Shown piece after piece: positions 26,278 to 34,526 of a stretch of DNA of 64,000 nucleotides; the first letter of the stretch is position 1; each line of letters opens with the position of its first letter. Location of the stretch: NCBI GenBank assembly GCA_012959525.1, contig DUDB01000037.1, forward strand, positions 50,115-114,114, in the 5' to 3' direction. This stretch comes from Planctomycetota bacterium (GTDB lineage: Bacteria > Planctomycetota > UBA1135 > GCA-002686595). Below the pieces are notes generated by a model. That model made no database searches. It was not told the origin of the DNA and saw only the letters and a program-made list of their open reading frames with translations. The position numbers were made by a program, and so were the translations under genes.

Positions 26278-28632
26278 TTAGCGGAACCGCTGACACCACT
26301 CGCTCTTGCCGTCTTCCTTGTACCAGGTGCCTGTCTCGGTGCCCTCGCCGACACCTTGGTCTGCATAGCCCAGGGCTGCTAACTGGGCTAGCTCTTCGCG
26401 GTCCTGCAGGCCAGTGGCCTGAGAGAGTCCGCTCTCATCGGCCGCCGCCAGCCAGGCAATGAGCTGACTGCGCATGTAGCGCGCGCGTTCTATTTCTTCA
26501 TCGATCAGATCCACCAGGCAGCCGGGGTCATCCGCCAGCCTGTAGAGCTCCACCTGATGCTCGGCGCGGACGGGCTTGCCGGAGTTGCGCAGGGACAGGA
26601 TCAGGAACCAGCCGTCCTTCTCAATGGAGGCCGAGTGGGCGTGGGAGCTGATGGCGTAGCGCGCCTCGCCTTCTCGTTCCTCGTTCTCCAGCCACCCCAT
26701 GAGGTTTTGGCCCGGGAACTCCACCTCCACCAGGCCGCTTATATCGAGCAGTGTGCGCCCCAGGTCGAGGTGGCTGACACTCCGCGTGACCTTGGCACCC
26801 AGTGGGCTGCCGGGCCACGTCAGGATCAGGGGAACGCCAAGCGTCTCCGGGTAGAGGCCGATGTGCGTGAAGTAGAGGCCATGGTTTCCGAAGGACTCGC
26901 CGTGGTCGCCGGTGATGGCAATGACCGCGTTCTGGAAGCGTGGGTGGGAGAGAAACCCCTCCAACTGGGTGTCCAGGTATGTCACCTCGGACATGTATTG
27001 GCTCGTGACGAAGTCCAGGTCACGCACCGCCGCGTCCCACGGGACCCGTACTCCTTGGGGCAGTTCGAAGGACTCGCCATAGGGGTCCTTGCTCTCATCG
27101 TAGTAGCGCCAGCGCAACTCGTCGGGCACCTCGTAGGGGGCATGCGCATCGAAGACGTGCAACCACACGAACAGGGGGAGGCCATTTGCTTCTTCCAGCC
27201 ACTCGTCTAGACGCTCGATCGAGATGCGCGAGTCCACGTTGGCCTTGCCGCTGGGAACCCAGAGCCGGTCAAAGCCTTGGGAGAGTCCGCTCTGCCGGTG
27301 GTTCATGTGCCCGGCGCTGAGGGCTGCCAGGGTGAAGTAGCCCGCCTGCTGGTACCGCTCAGCAAGGGTCACGGCATGCTCGGCGAGGACGGTGTTGTTG
27401 TTCACCATGCGCGTGTCGCGCGGGGAGAGCGCGGTCATCAAGGACGCATGAGAGGGATTGGTGATGTTCGTGGAGGCGTAGGCGTCCTCGAACATCACTC
27501 CCTTGTCGGCCAGGCGGTCCAGGAAGGGCGTCTCGACGCCCACGCTGCGTGAGGAGCCTCCCACATGGTCGGCGCGGTGTGTGTCGGAGGTGACGAGGAC
27601 GACCGTCTTGGGGCCTGCCCAGCGCCGCTCGATGCGCGGGGAGGACAGGGCCACAAGGCTCGCCCCCGGTTCCTCGGAATGCAGCGAGAAGGTCACCTGA
27701 ATGCGGCTGGGGGCGTCGAGGGGCAGGGGCAGCTCCGCATCGGCCCAGAGTCTCGCGTCCCGGCCGCGCGGAAGGGTGAAGGCACCCTTGGCGAGCTCGA
27801 TCGGCGGGTCCTGTTCGGCGTCCATGACGCTTACCTGGATGCGCGGGCGTTCAGAGGTCCGGCGTACCATTACCGGTCGCGCCATTCCGAATCTCAATAC
27901 GGATCCGGGAGTGGCAGTGACCTCGGCCACCATGGGGACATCCTTCGACAGGGTGATGGACGTACGGAACTCGTTCTCCATACCCACGGCATCGGGCCGG
28001 CTGGGGTCTTCGGGGAGAAATCCATGCAGCGGCGCGGAGAGAAGCTCAACGCCTAGGAACACGGAGTCGTGTTTCAGTCGGTCAATGAGTACACGCACCC
28101 CGTCGAAGGGTTTGGTCTGACCGAGCACTCCGGGAATGTCCACGAAGACGACCCCGGGTAGCCCCGTGCCGGAGTGACGCAAGAAGGCGCTTGTGACCAC
28201 GTCCTTGCCGTCCCGGGTCAGGGCCACTGCGACGTCCACTTTACTCTTGCACATCATGCGCACCGCGGCTCTGTTGACGCTACCGGCTGGAATGGCCTGC
28301 GGGATGGCGACGCGACCCTTGTCTGTCGAGAAGCCCAGCCCCATCCACGGACCTCCCCAGCGCTCCTTAGACTGGATAACCAGCTCCTCGTCGGCGCCCT
28401 CGATCTGCCATTTGGCATGACTCTCGGGCTCTACGTCAAAGCGGCCCCCGGAGAGGATCTCGGCGGCGGGTTTTGGGCTGCCGGGGACAGCAGCCAGATC
28501 TAGGCGCACGATGTGTTGAACGGCGTTGTCAGCAGCTTCCAACTCAGCCTTGGCGCAGGACGCCATGAGCGCGAGTGCTCCCAGGGCGAAGCAGCGCGAC
28601 CAACGCTCTGCAAGTACCCTTCCCCGGGGCAC
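26278..28632 (-). CDS. Sulfatase-fold (alkaline phosphatase superfamily) lipoprotein
   Basis: About 784 residues. A basic N-terminus leads into RCFALGALALMASC, a lipobox-like signal. Residues about 30-350 are beta-rich with no known domain. The C-terminal half has the sulfatase fold: VLVTSDTHRADHVGG, ITNPSHASLMTALSPRD, FDAHAPYEVPD and ITGDHGESFGNHGLYFTH. At the formylglycine position a Thr (T-N-P-S-H) replaces Cys or Ser, so it may be a phosphoryl-transfer enzyme or not be a sulfatase. The start is uncertain: GTG 28632 gives the best signal peptide, but the frame is open to 28743. Confidence 0.78.
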   Translation of the reverse strand: MPRGRVLAERWSRCFALGALALMASCAKAELEAADNAVQHIVRLDLAAVPGSPKPAAEILSGGRFDVEPESHAKWQIEGADEELVIQSKERWGGPWMGLGFSTDKGRVAIPQAIPAGSVNRAAVRMMCKSKVDVAVALTRDGKDVVTSAFLRHSGTGLPGVVFVDIPGVLGQTKPFDGVRVLIDRLKHDSVFLGVELLSAPLHGFLPEDPSRPDAVGMENEFRTSITLSKDVPMVAEVTATPGSVLRFGMARPVMVRRTSERPRIQVSVMDAEQDPPIELAKGAFTLPRGRDARLWADAELPLPLDAPSRIQVTFSLHSEEPGASLVALSSPRIERRWAGPKTVVLVTSDTHRADHVGGSSRSVGVETPFLDRLADKGVMFEDAYASTNITNPSHASLMTALSPRDTRMVNNNTVLAEHAVTLAERYQQAGYFTLAALSAGHMNHRQSGLSQGFDRLWVPSGKANVDSRISIERLDEWLEEANGLPLFVWLHVFDAHAPYEVPDELRWRYYDESKDPYGESFELPQGVRVPWDAAVRDLDFVTSQYMSEVTYLDTQLEGFLSHPRFQNAVIAITGDHGESFGNHGLYFTHIGLYPETLGVPLILTWPGSPLGAKVTRSVSHLDLGRTLLDISGLVEVEFPGQNLMGWLENEEREGEARYAISSHAHSASIEKDGWFLILSLRNSGKPVRAEHQVELYRLADDPGCLVDLIDEEIERARYMRSQLIAWLAAADESGLSQATGLQDREELAQLAALGYADQGVGEGTETGTWYKEDGKSEWCQRFR

Positions 28633-28809
28633 ACTCGGTGCCCAACTCTGACGTAGATCGTGGAGTCGCTTGGTCACGCTAAAGGCGAAGGTGGTTGGCG
28701 AGGACGCCTGGACATCGGGAAACCCCTCGCAGACGACTCCCAAGAGTACCCCAGCCTGACCGCACGGGTGGGCTGCCAGGCTGTTCCCGGGCCCTCGCCG
28801 CCGGCTCTG
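28633..28809. other. Intergenic region upstream of the sulfatase-fold gene
   Basis: 177 bases; the sulfatase frame remains open through 28743 here, so part could be coding if an earlier GTG (28677) or TTG (28743) is the real start. Nothing else seen. Confidence 0.3.
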
Positions 28810-29136
28810 TCAGGCTTCCGTCTCGGAAAGAGTCACTGCTGTCCCATAGGCTACTACCTCAGCGGCCGCCTTGGAGACCTGGCTGGTGGCGAAGCGGAAT
28901 CCAACGACCCCATTGGCTCCCACGGCCCGGGCCTCCGCCACCATGCGGTCCAGGGCCTCCTCCCGAGCCTCGGCCACGAGCTTGGTGTACTCATGCACCT
29001 CGCCGCCGACGAGCAGCTTGAGAAAGGCCATGATGTCCTTGCCAAGATGCCGGGAGCGCACGGTCGTGCCCCGCACCAGGCCATGGACTTGGGTAATGGA
29101 GCGTCCGGCGATGGTTTCTACGGTCGTGACGATCAT
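28810..29136 (-). CDS. YbjQ/UPF0145 family protein
   Basis: 108 residues, starting MIVTTVETIAGRSITQVHGLVRG, with LGKDIMAFLKLLVGGEVHEYTKLVAEAREEAL and ANGVVGFRFATSQV. This is the pentameric heavy-metal-binding-like fold of UPF0145. Function is not established. It is coupled to the anti-sigma-like gene by ATGA overlap at 29133-29136, which puts it in a three-gene unit with an ECF sigma factor. Confidence 0.85.
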   Translation of the reverse strand: MIVTTVETIAGRSITQVHGLVRGTTVRSRHLGKDIMAFLKLLVGGEVHEYTKLVAEAREEALDRMVAEARAVGANGVVGFRFATSQVSKAAAEVVAYGTAVTLSETEA

Positions 29137-29597
29137 CGTTTGATCTTTCGATAGGGGTCGAAGGGAAGAGTGCGCAGGCGCGCTCGGGCAACGAGTGCAG
29201 CAAGCACACAGAGGCCGAGCCCAAGGGCGCCGGTGAGGACCTTGGCTGCGGGATCCATCTCGGATTGAGCCCATTCGACCGTAGCGAGGCCCATGAGTCC
29301 AATCACACCGAGCAGGACCAGGCCATGGCCAAGGCTCAGGCCCGCGCGCTGGCTGAGCTCGCCGCTCAATCGCTCCCACTCATGATCCGCGGGCTCGGGG
29401 GGAGCCATCTGGCGTGCCATGATCTCCAGCTCCCGGTAGTGGGCCACGGCCAGGCCTAGGTCGGGTTCGGCGGGCAAGCGCTGCTCGAAGGCCCTGAGTT
29501 CCGCTTCGGATAGCTCCCCGTCCGCGTAGGCCATGGCCGTCAGTTCATCGGCGCTGGGCTCGCGGTCGGCCCGGGATTTGTCTGCGTGGCGCGTCAT
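29133..29597 (-). CDS. Putative anti-sigma factor, two membrane spans
   Basis: 154 residues from ATG at 29597. The N-terminal 70 residues are soluble and acidic (DELTAMAYADGELSEAELRAFEQRL), resembling the sigma-binding region of anti-sigma factors, without a CxxC zinc motif. Two hydrophobic segments follow (HGLVLLGVIGLMGLATVEW and VLTGALGLGLCVLAALVA), and the C-terminus is basic. It starts 10 bases after the sigma factor stop. The regulatory role is inferred from position and layout. Confidence 0.65.
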   Translation of the reverse strand: MTRHADKSRADREPSADELTAMAYADGELSEAELRAFEQRLPAEPDLGLAVAHYRELEIMARQMAPPEPADHEWERLSGELSQRAGLSLGHGLVLLGVIGLMGLATVEWAQSEMDPAAKVLTGALGLGLCVLAALVARARLRTLPFDPYRKIKR

Positions 29598-29607
29598 GGC
29601 AAGAGGG

Positions 29608-30252
29608 TCAGGCTTCGGGAGCCTCGGAGGGTATGTGGGGTGGGGAACCTTCCATGTGCGGTGCCAGGGCCTCCCGCAGGCGGCGTCGGGCGTGGAACAA
29701 GCGCGACATGACGGTTCCCTCGGGGATGTCCAGTTCTTCGGCGATTTGCTTGTAGGGCAGATCCTCGAAGTGTCGCAGGGCGATGATCTCCCTATCTCGC
29801 TCGGTGAGCTCCTTGAGTGCCGCGTGGAAGAGGGTCTGGCGCTCGGCTTGCAGGGCACTGGCTTCAGGGGACGGCTCGGGATCGATGATCTGGAACTCGT
29901 GCTCCTCGCCATCGGCGCCCACCTGGGTCAGGGATGTGGGGCGGACACGCCGGTGCTTGCGCAGATGACTGAAGCAGGTGTTGCGCAGGATGCGGTGGAA
30001 CCAGGGCAGGAAGGGCTGGCCGGGGTCGTAGCTTTCGCGTGACCGGAAGACCTTGAGCAAGGCGTCCTGGCACAACTCGAGCGCGTCCTCGTTTGAACCG
30101 ACCCAGTTGCGCGCCATGCGATACCCGCGGCCGCGCACGAGCTGGGTTAGCTCGTCAAACGCTTGCCGATCACCCGCGCTTGCGGCAGTCATCAGGGCTG
30201 TGCACTGGGTGGACATGGCCTCTGCGTACGCCCGGGCCTGAGTCCTATTCAC
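29608..30252 (-). CDS. ECF-type RNA polymerase sigma factor
   Basis: About 214 residues. Region 2 is AFDELTQLVRGRGYRMARNWVGSNEDALELCQDALLKVF with PFLPWFHRILRN, and region 4 is LKELTERDREIIALRHFEDLPYKQIAEELDIPEGTVMSRLFHARRRLREAL, the helix-turn-helix for the -35 element. No extra C-terminal domain. A membrane anti-sigma-like protein follows. The GTG at 30252 is my choice; an ATG at 30216 or a GTG at 30303 are possible. Confidence 0.88.
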   Translation of the reverse strand: MNRTQARAYAEAMSTQCTALMTAASAGDRQAFDELTQLVRGRGYRMARNWVGSNEDALELCQDALLKVFRSRESYDPGQPFLPWFHRILRNTCFSHLRKHRRVRPTSLTQVGADGEEHEFQIIDPEPSPEASALQAERQTLFHAALKELTERDREIIALRHFEDLPYKQIAEELDIPEGTVMSRLFHARRRLREALAPHMEGSPPHIPSEAPEA

Positions 30253-30306
30253 CGGTTTTTCCGGATCCGATGTGGGAGGCGTGGGGGACGCTGGGCAGAC
30301 CACGGC

Positions 30307-31671
30307 TTACAGGGGCTGGGTGGATCCAAGGGCCACTTCGAGGACGTGCTGGGCACAACGCCGGGCGGCCCCAGCGGGACCGATCCGCTCGGCGGCACGC
30401 TGCAACCCGCGCTGACATTGAGCCCGCCACTCCTCATCCAGGTGCGCCCGGCGCAAGAGGGCGCTTACCTCCACCAGGGGTCCTTCCACATCGGCCCGGA
30501 ACCCGCGTTCGGGGAGCAGCTCGCCGCCCGCGAGAAGGTTGGTGGTGGAGAAGTAGGGTGTAGTCAACAGGGTGGGCACCAGGCGGGATCGCAGGCCGCC
30601 GCGCACGGCGTAGATCACGACGGTGGGCAGGCGGTGGTGCAAGAGGTCGGTGAGCACGGTTCCCGAGGCGGCCAGAGCGCTGCGTGCCCGGCAGAGGGTG
30701 GCGTGCAGGTCGCCCACCTCCAGGGTGGCGGCCACCTCGGAGCGCTCCAGGATGCCCTCGATCAAGGGGCGCAACTCCTCTCCTGATTGGGCGACGGTGA
30801 TCTTGAGCTCGGGGACCTCACTGGCCAGAGGCGCCGCAGCCCGCAGCATCCAGGGCAGGTGTACCGCTACTTCACCCCGTCGGGAACCGGGCAGGAGAAC
30901 CAACTCGCAGCGGGAATCGGCGTCAGGTGCCGTGACCTCCACGGCCTCCAAGACGTCCATCTGCGGATGGCCCACGTGGGCCGTGGGCACGGCGCGATCC
31001 GCGAACCAGCCGGGCTCCCAGGGGAAGATCGTCAGGGCGCGGGTGATGACCTTTCGGTAGGCCGCTGTTCGCCAGGGGCCCCAGGCCCAGTACTGCGGTG
31101 CCACCATGTGAACGGTGGGCACTCCGTAGCGCCGGGCGATGCGGGCCAGGGGCACGTGCAAGGCGGGTGCGTCCACCGGCACGAAGGCGTCGGGCCTGCG
31201 ATCCGCGAAGGACTGCGCGGCGGCCTCCAGCACGTCCAGGTAGAACGGGATCTCCTTGAAGACGCCTTGCCCGCCCATGGTGGCCGCGGCGGTTGGATCC
31301 GCGATGCACTCCACGCCCGCCTCGTTCAGGGCGGCGGGGCCGAGCCCGAACAGCTCCGGTGGTGGTGCGCCCGACTCGCGGCACAGCTCCCGCAGGGCCT
31401 CGGCCACCCGCGCCGCGTGGCCAGCGCTGGAGGTCTCGCCGCAAGAGAGGCAGAACCTCAAGGGGCGATCGGGGAATGAGACGCGCGCCGGGAGAGGAGG
31501 GCCCTCCAGGGCGGGTGACGGATCGTCGAGGTGCACCGCCAGGCGCCTCTTCCAACGCCTGCGGGTCAGGGCGAACCAGCCCAGGCGCAGGGGTAGGCCA
31601 GCGACACCCAGCAGGGCTCGGGCGAGCTCCAGTTGGGCCGCGCGGCGCGGGTGGGGGGATGGGACCGCCAT
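30307..31671 (-). CDS. lpxB: Lipid-A-disaccharide synthase (LpxB-like)
   Basis: 454 residues, about 70 longer than typical LpxB, with a basic N-terminal extension (RRRWKRRLAVHL). GT-B fold motifs: SCGETSSAGHAARVAEAL, GLGPAALNEAGVECI, VPVDAPALHVPLARIARRYGVPTVHMVAPQYWAWGPWR, LVLLPGSRRGEV and ALAASGTVLTDLL. The enzyme joins UDP-diacylglucosamine and lipid X. The GESSGD motif of canonical LpxB is altered to GETSSAGH, so the exact acceptor is less certain. It implies lipid A-type outer-membrane synthesis. Confidence 0.83.
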   Translation of the reverse strand: MAVPSPHPRRAAQLELARALLGVAGLPLRLGWFALTRRRWKRRLAVHLDDPSPALEGPPLPARVSFPDRPLRFCLSCGETSSAGHAARVAEALRELCRESGAPPPELFGLGPAALNEAGVECIADPTAAATMGGQGVFKEIPFYLDVLEAAAQSFADRRPDAFVPVDAPALHVPLARIARRYGVPTVHMVAPQYWAWGPWRTAAYRKVITRALTIFPWEPGWFADRAVPTAHVGHPQMDVLEAVEVTAPDADSRCELVLLPGSRRGEVAVHLPWMLRAAAPLASEVPELKITVAQSGEELRPLIEGILERSEVAATLEVGDLHATLCRARSALAASGTVLTDLLHHRLPTVVIYAVRGGLRSRLVPTLLTTPYFSTTNLLAGGELLPERGFRADVEGPLVEVSALLRRAHLDEEWRAQCQRGLQRAAERIGPAGAARRCAQHVLEVALGSTQPL

Positions 31672-31720
31672 GGGTCCTGAGCATAGACGCTCGACCCCAC
31701 GGCCGCCTCGGCTCCGGGGC

Positions 31721-32341
31721 TCATTCCCCGAGCAGGCCGCGGGCTACGAGGTCTCGTGTCAGGGCCTCGGCATCCCGGAAGCGGATGGCGTCCATTCCCA
31801 GGGCCTGGGCCGCGGCCACGTTTTCGGGGCTGTCGTCGATCAACAAGCACGCCTCGGGCCGCACGGCGAGCTGTCGCGCGGGCTCCAGGAAGGCCTCCGG
31901 CGCGGGCTTGCGGCGACCGGTGTGGCACGACACGAAGGTCCAGGGGACCCAGCGTGAGAGGCCGACGGCACGCTCGACCTCCTCGTACCAGAGCGGGTAG
32001 TTGGAGAGCACGTGCATGGGAACCCCCGACTCCGCCAGCCGTGCGAGGAGCTGTTGCATCCCGGGCAGCCATGCGTAGTGCTGGGCCATGGCGGCCTTGA
32101 GCCCCGGCCCGTCCAGGGCGCGGCCATCCCGGAAGAACTTCAGGTAGAAGTCGTCCTCGTCGATCTCTCCGGTCTCGAACTCGGCCCAGGCATGGGGGTG
32201 TTTCTGCTCCAACAACTCCTCAAAGCTCAAGCCCAGGAAGGCGGGCATCTCCACGCGGAAAGGGTCGTAGACCAGGGTGCTCATCACGTCCAGCAGGATG
32301 AGTTCGGGGCGCGTGGTGGTGAGTTCCGGATCGGAAGGCAT
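31721..32341 (-). CDS. HAD-family hydrolase, similar to plant FMN hydrolase
   Basis: 206 residues. Motif I is LLDVMSTLVYDPF, motif II LSNYPLWYEEVE, motif III the lysine of GRRKPAPEAFL and motif IV IDDSPENV. The second motif I residue after D is Met rather than Asp, as I recall for the plant chloroplast FMN hydrolase group, which also has PFFG-like EMPAFLGLSFEELLEQKHP and EFETGEIDE. A flavin nucleotide phosphatase is inference. It is between lpxB and a JAMM peptidase on the same strand with short gaps. Confidence 0.75.
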   Translation of the reverse strand: MPSDPELTTTRPELILLDVMSTLVYDPFRVEMPAFLGLSFEELLEQKHPHAWAEFETGEIDEDDFYLKFFRDGRALDGPGLKAAMAQHYAWLPGMQQLLARLAESGVPMHVLSNYPLWYEEVERAVGLSRWVPWTFVSCHTGRRKPAPEAFLEPARQLAVRPEACLLIDDSPENVAAAQALGMDAIRFRDAEALTRDLVARGLLGE

Positions 32342-32384
32342 GGCTTCAGGCTACGCACCCTCGGGTGCATTTGTCCAACCAGGG

Positions 32385-32768
32385 TCAGCCAGGCCGGACC
32401 GGGAGCTCGATCTGGTTGCACCAACCCCGGACCCCGTCGGTTCCAACGATCAGGTTGGGCCTTTGGCGCCATCCGTGGGCGAGGTCCCGTTTGCTGGGCA
32501 CGGCGGGCTGGTCGGGGTGGGAGTGCCAAGGCCCGAGGACTTGCAGATTCTGGCGTCGGGCGGCGCGCTCCACTCGCATCCAGCCCTGTGGGCACAGACT
32601 GAAGCGCCGCGCGCCGGCACGGTTGCGCACACGCACCGCGCGTACCACCAGGGACTCGTCCGCCGAAGAAACGCCTACCAGGAGCCCGCAGGCCTCTGCC
32701 GGTTGTGCCCGATCGCGCGCCCTCAGCAGGTCGGCCCGGGCGCGTGCGCTCAGACACAGAGCGTTCAC
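32385..32768 (-). CDS. JAMM/M67-type metallopeptidase
   Basis: 127 residues from a GTG at 32768. The JAMM signature is complete: an upstream Glu in PAEACGLLVG, then HSHPDQPAVPSKRD (HxH-x7-SxxD). In bacteria such Mov34-like enzymes cleave ubiquitin-like sulfur carriers or related tails. No ThiF- or MoaD-like partner is next to it; it is coupled by a GTGA overlap to an ABC permease. Start choice is set by the overlap. Confidence 0.82.
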   Translation of the reverse strand: MNALCLSARARADLLRARDRAQPAEACGLLVGVSSADESLVVRAVRVRNRAGARRFSLCPQGWMRVERAARRQNLQVLGPWHSHPDQPAVPSKRDLAHGWRQRPNLIVGTDGVRGWCNQIELPVRPG

Positions 32769-33535
32769 GGGACGCGGCGCTCCAGGGCGACCAGACCACC
32801 CAGGTAGGCCACCACGTTGACGGCCAGCAGCGAGCCGGCCCGTACCGGGTCGAGGGCACTCGTCGAGAGGATTACCGCGAAGGCCTCGATGTCCACCAGA
32901 CGGAACACCGAGTAGTGCGTCAGGGTCTTGACCATGTAGAGGGCAAACTCGCCGATGCACGCGAACATCATGACGAAACCGATCTTGAGGGGCTGGCTCC
33001 CCAAGGCGGAGAGCCACAGGGTCAGGCTGTACAGGGCGCCGAGGAACAGGCACTGATGCAGGGCGCACAGGATCAGGTGCCCATAGCCCATGGTCTCGTC
33101 CACCAGGGTCAGGAGGGCCGGGATGGTGAGCGTGGTGAGCAGCACCGGCACGCAGACGGCGGCCAGTCCCCCCAGATAGCGCTCGGTGAACAGGCGCCGG
33201 CGGGTGACGGGCCGCGAGAGCCACAGCTCCATGGTTCCGCGCTGGGCTTCGCCGGCCACCGCGTTCATGGCGAGCAGCACGGCGGCCGCGGCGCCCAGGG
33301 TGTTGCAGCCCTTGAAGAAGTGCTGAGCGACCACGTAGGCGGGCACGCCGATCATGTCGATCAGGTTCAGCTGCTCGGCGAGCATGGGCAGGGGCGCAGC
33401 CAGGCGCTTCAGGGCGCCGGTGTTCTCCGCGAAGCTCGGCCACCAGATGATGGCCACCGCCAGCAGCGCCTCCAGAACCACGAACAGCATGGTCCCGAAG
33501 AGCAGATAGTTGCGTGCGTCCCGGGATAGTCGCAT
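32765..33535 (-). CDS. ABC-2 type transporter permease
   Basis: 256 residues with about six hydrophobic spans (LLFGTMLFVVLEALLAVAIIWW; LGAAAAVLLAMNAV; VCVPVLLTTLTIPALLTLV; LILCALHQCLFLGALYSL; IGFVMMFACIGEFALY; GSLLAVNVVAYLGGLVAL) and the loop EAQRGTMELWLSRPVTRRRLF before the third span, typical of ABC-2 exporters. Its ATG at 33535 forms TGATG with the ATPase stop. An upstream extension to 33676 would lie inside the ATPase gene. Confidence 0.85.
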   Translation of the reverse strand: MRLSRDARNYLLFGTMLFVVLEALLAVAIIWWPSFAENTGALKRLAAPLPMLAEQLNLIDMIGVPAYVVAQHFFKGCNTLGAAAAVLLAMNAVAGEAQRGTMELWLSRPVTRRRLFTERYLGGLAAVCVPVLLTTLTIPALLTLVDETMGYGHLILCALHQCLFLGALYSLTLWLSALGSQPLKIGFVMMFACIGEFALYMVKTLTHYSVFRLVDIEAFAVILSTSALDPVRAGSLLAVNVVAYLGGLVALERRVP

Positions 33536-34479
33536 CAGACGCCTCGTACTCCGTAAATGTCCGTGTACATCTGGGCCAGAGAAAGGCCGCCGTACTCGAT
33601 GCGCCGCGGGCTTTGCAGGTTGGTGTCTTGGGCCAGCGTGGCCAGGAACTCGCGCGGGTCGCTCGCACGAATCCACACGCTGACGCGCTCCCCCGAGGGT
33701 TGAACGCGCTCGACCGCGGGTCCCTGCAGGCGTGTCAATTGCTCCTCGGTCAGCGCCTCGGCGTAGGTCAGGTGAACCAGGCGCGAGGTGCGCTCGAGCA
33801 CAGAAGCCGGGGACTCATCGGCAATCAACTCGCCCTCGTTCAGGAAGACCATGCGATCGCAGGCGCGGTCCACCTCACCCAGATGGTGCGAGGAGAGCAG
33901 CAGCGTGGTGCCGCTGTCGGCATCCTCGCGCAGGGCCTCTAGAACCTGCCCACGTCGACTGGGATCCAGGCCGTCGGTGATCTCGTCCAGGATGCGCAGG
34001 CGCACGTCCGGTGCCATGGCGGCTGCGAAACACAGCTGACGCTTCATGCCGTGGCTGTAGCCGCGCACCTTGCGCGTGAGCGGCAGGTCGAAGCGCCCAG
34101 CCAACTCCAGGGCGCGCGCCTGGGCACTGGCGTCCCGCCCGCGCAACAACCAACGGAGGTGCTCGTCACCGCGCATTTCACCGTATAGATGCAGCTCGCC
34201 AGGTGAATAGGTCAGGCGCGCGCGGACGTCGGCGCCGTCCCCGCGAACCTCGAGGCCATCCACCTCGGCGTGACCCGCATCCGGTCGGATGAGGCCCGTG
34301 AGGCATCGCATGAGCGTGCTCTTGCCACTGCCGTTGGGGCCGAGCAACCCCGTGATGCCCCCGGGGCCCACCTCGAGGTCGATGCCCTTCAGGGCTTGCT
34401 TGTCGCCAAACCGGCGTTTGAGGCCGCGGCAGACGATGCGCCCGGTGGTGTCGGTGGGGGTGGAGGCGGCGGGAGTCAT
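33535..34479 (-). CDS. ABC transporter ATP-binding protein
   Basis: 314 residues. Walker A GPNGSGKST, a signature in the form YSHGMKRQL, Walker B RILDEITDGLDP and switch histidine LLSSHHLGEVD. A C-terminal extension of about 80 residues follows the ATPase core, common in ABC-2 exporters. It pairs with the permease downstream. The exported substrate is not indicated. Confidence 0.88.
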   Translation of the reverse strand: MTPAASTPTDTTGRIVCRGLKRRFGDKQALKGIDLEVGPGGITGLLGPNGSGKSTLMRCLTGLIRPDAGHAEVDGLEVRGDGADVRARLTYSPGELHLYGEMRGDEHLRWLLRGRDASAQARALELAGRFDLPLTRKVRGYSHGMKRQLCFAAAMAPDVRLRILDEITDGLDPSRRGQVLEALREDADSGTTLLLSSHHLGEVDRACDRMVFLNEGELIADESPASVLERTSRLVHLTYAEALTEEQLTRLQGPAVERVQPSGERVSVWIRASDPREFLATLAQDTNLQSPRRIEYGGLSLAQMYTDIYGVRGV

Positions 34480-34526
34480 GGGTCGGGCGGTCGCTGAGGC
34501 GCGCGCGCTGGGGTACGGTAGCGTCC

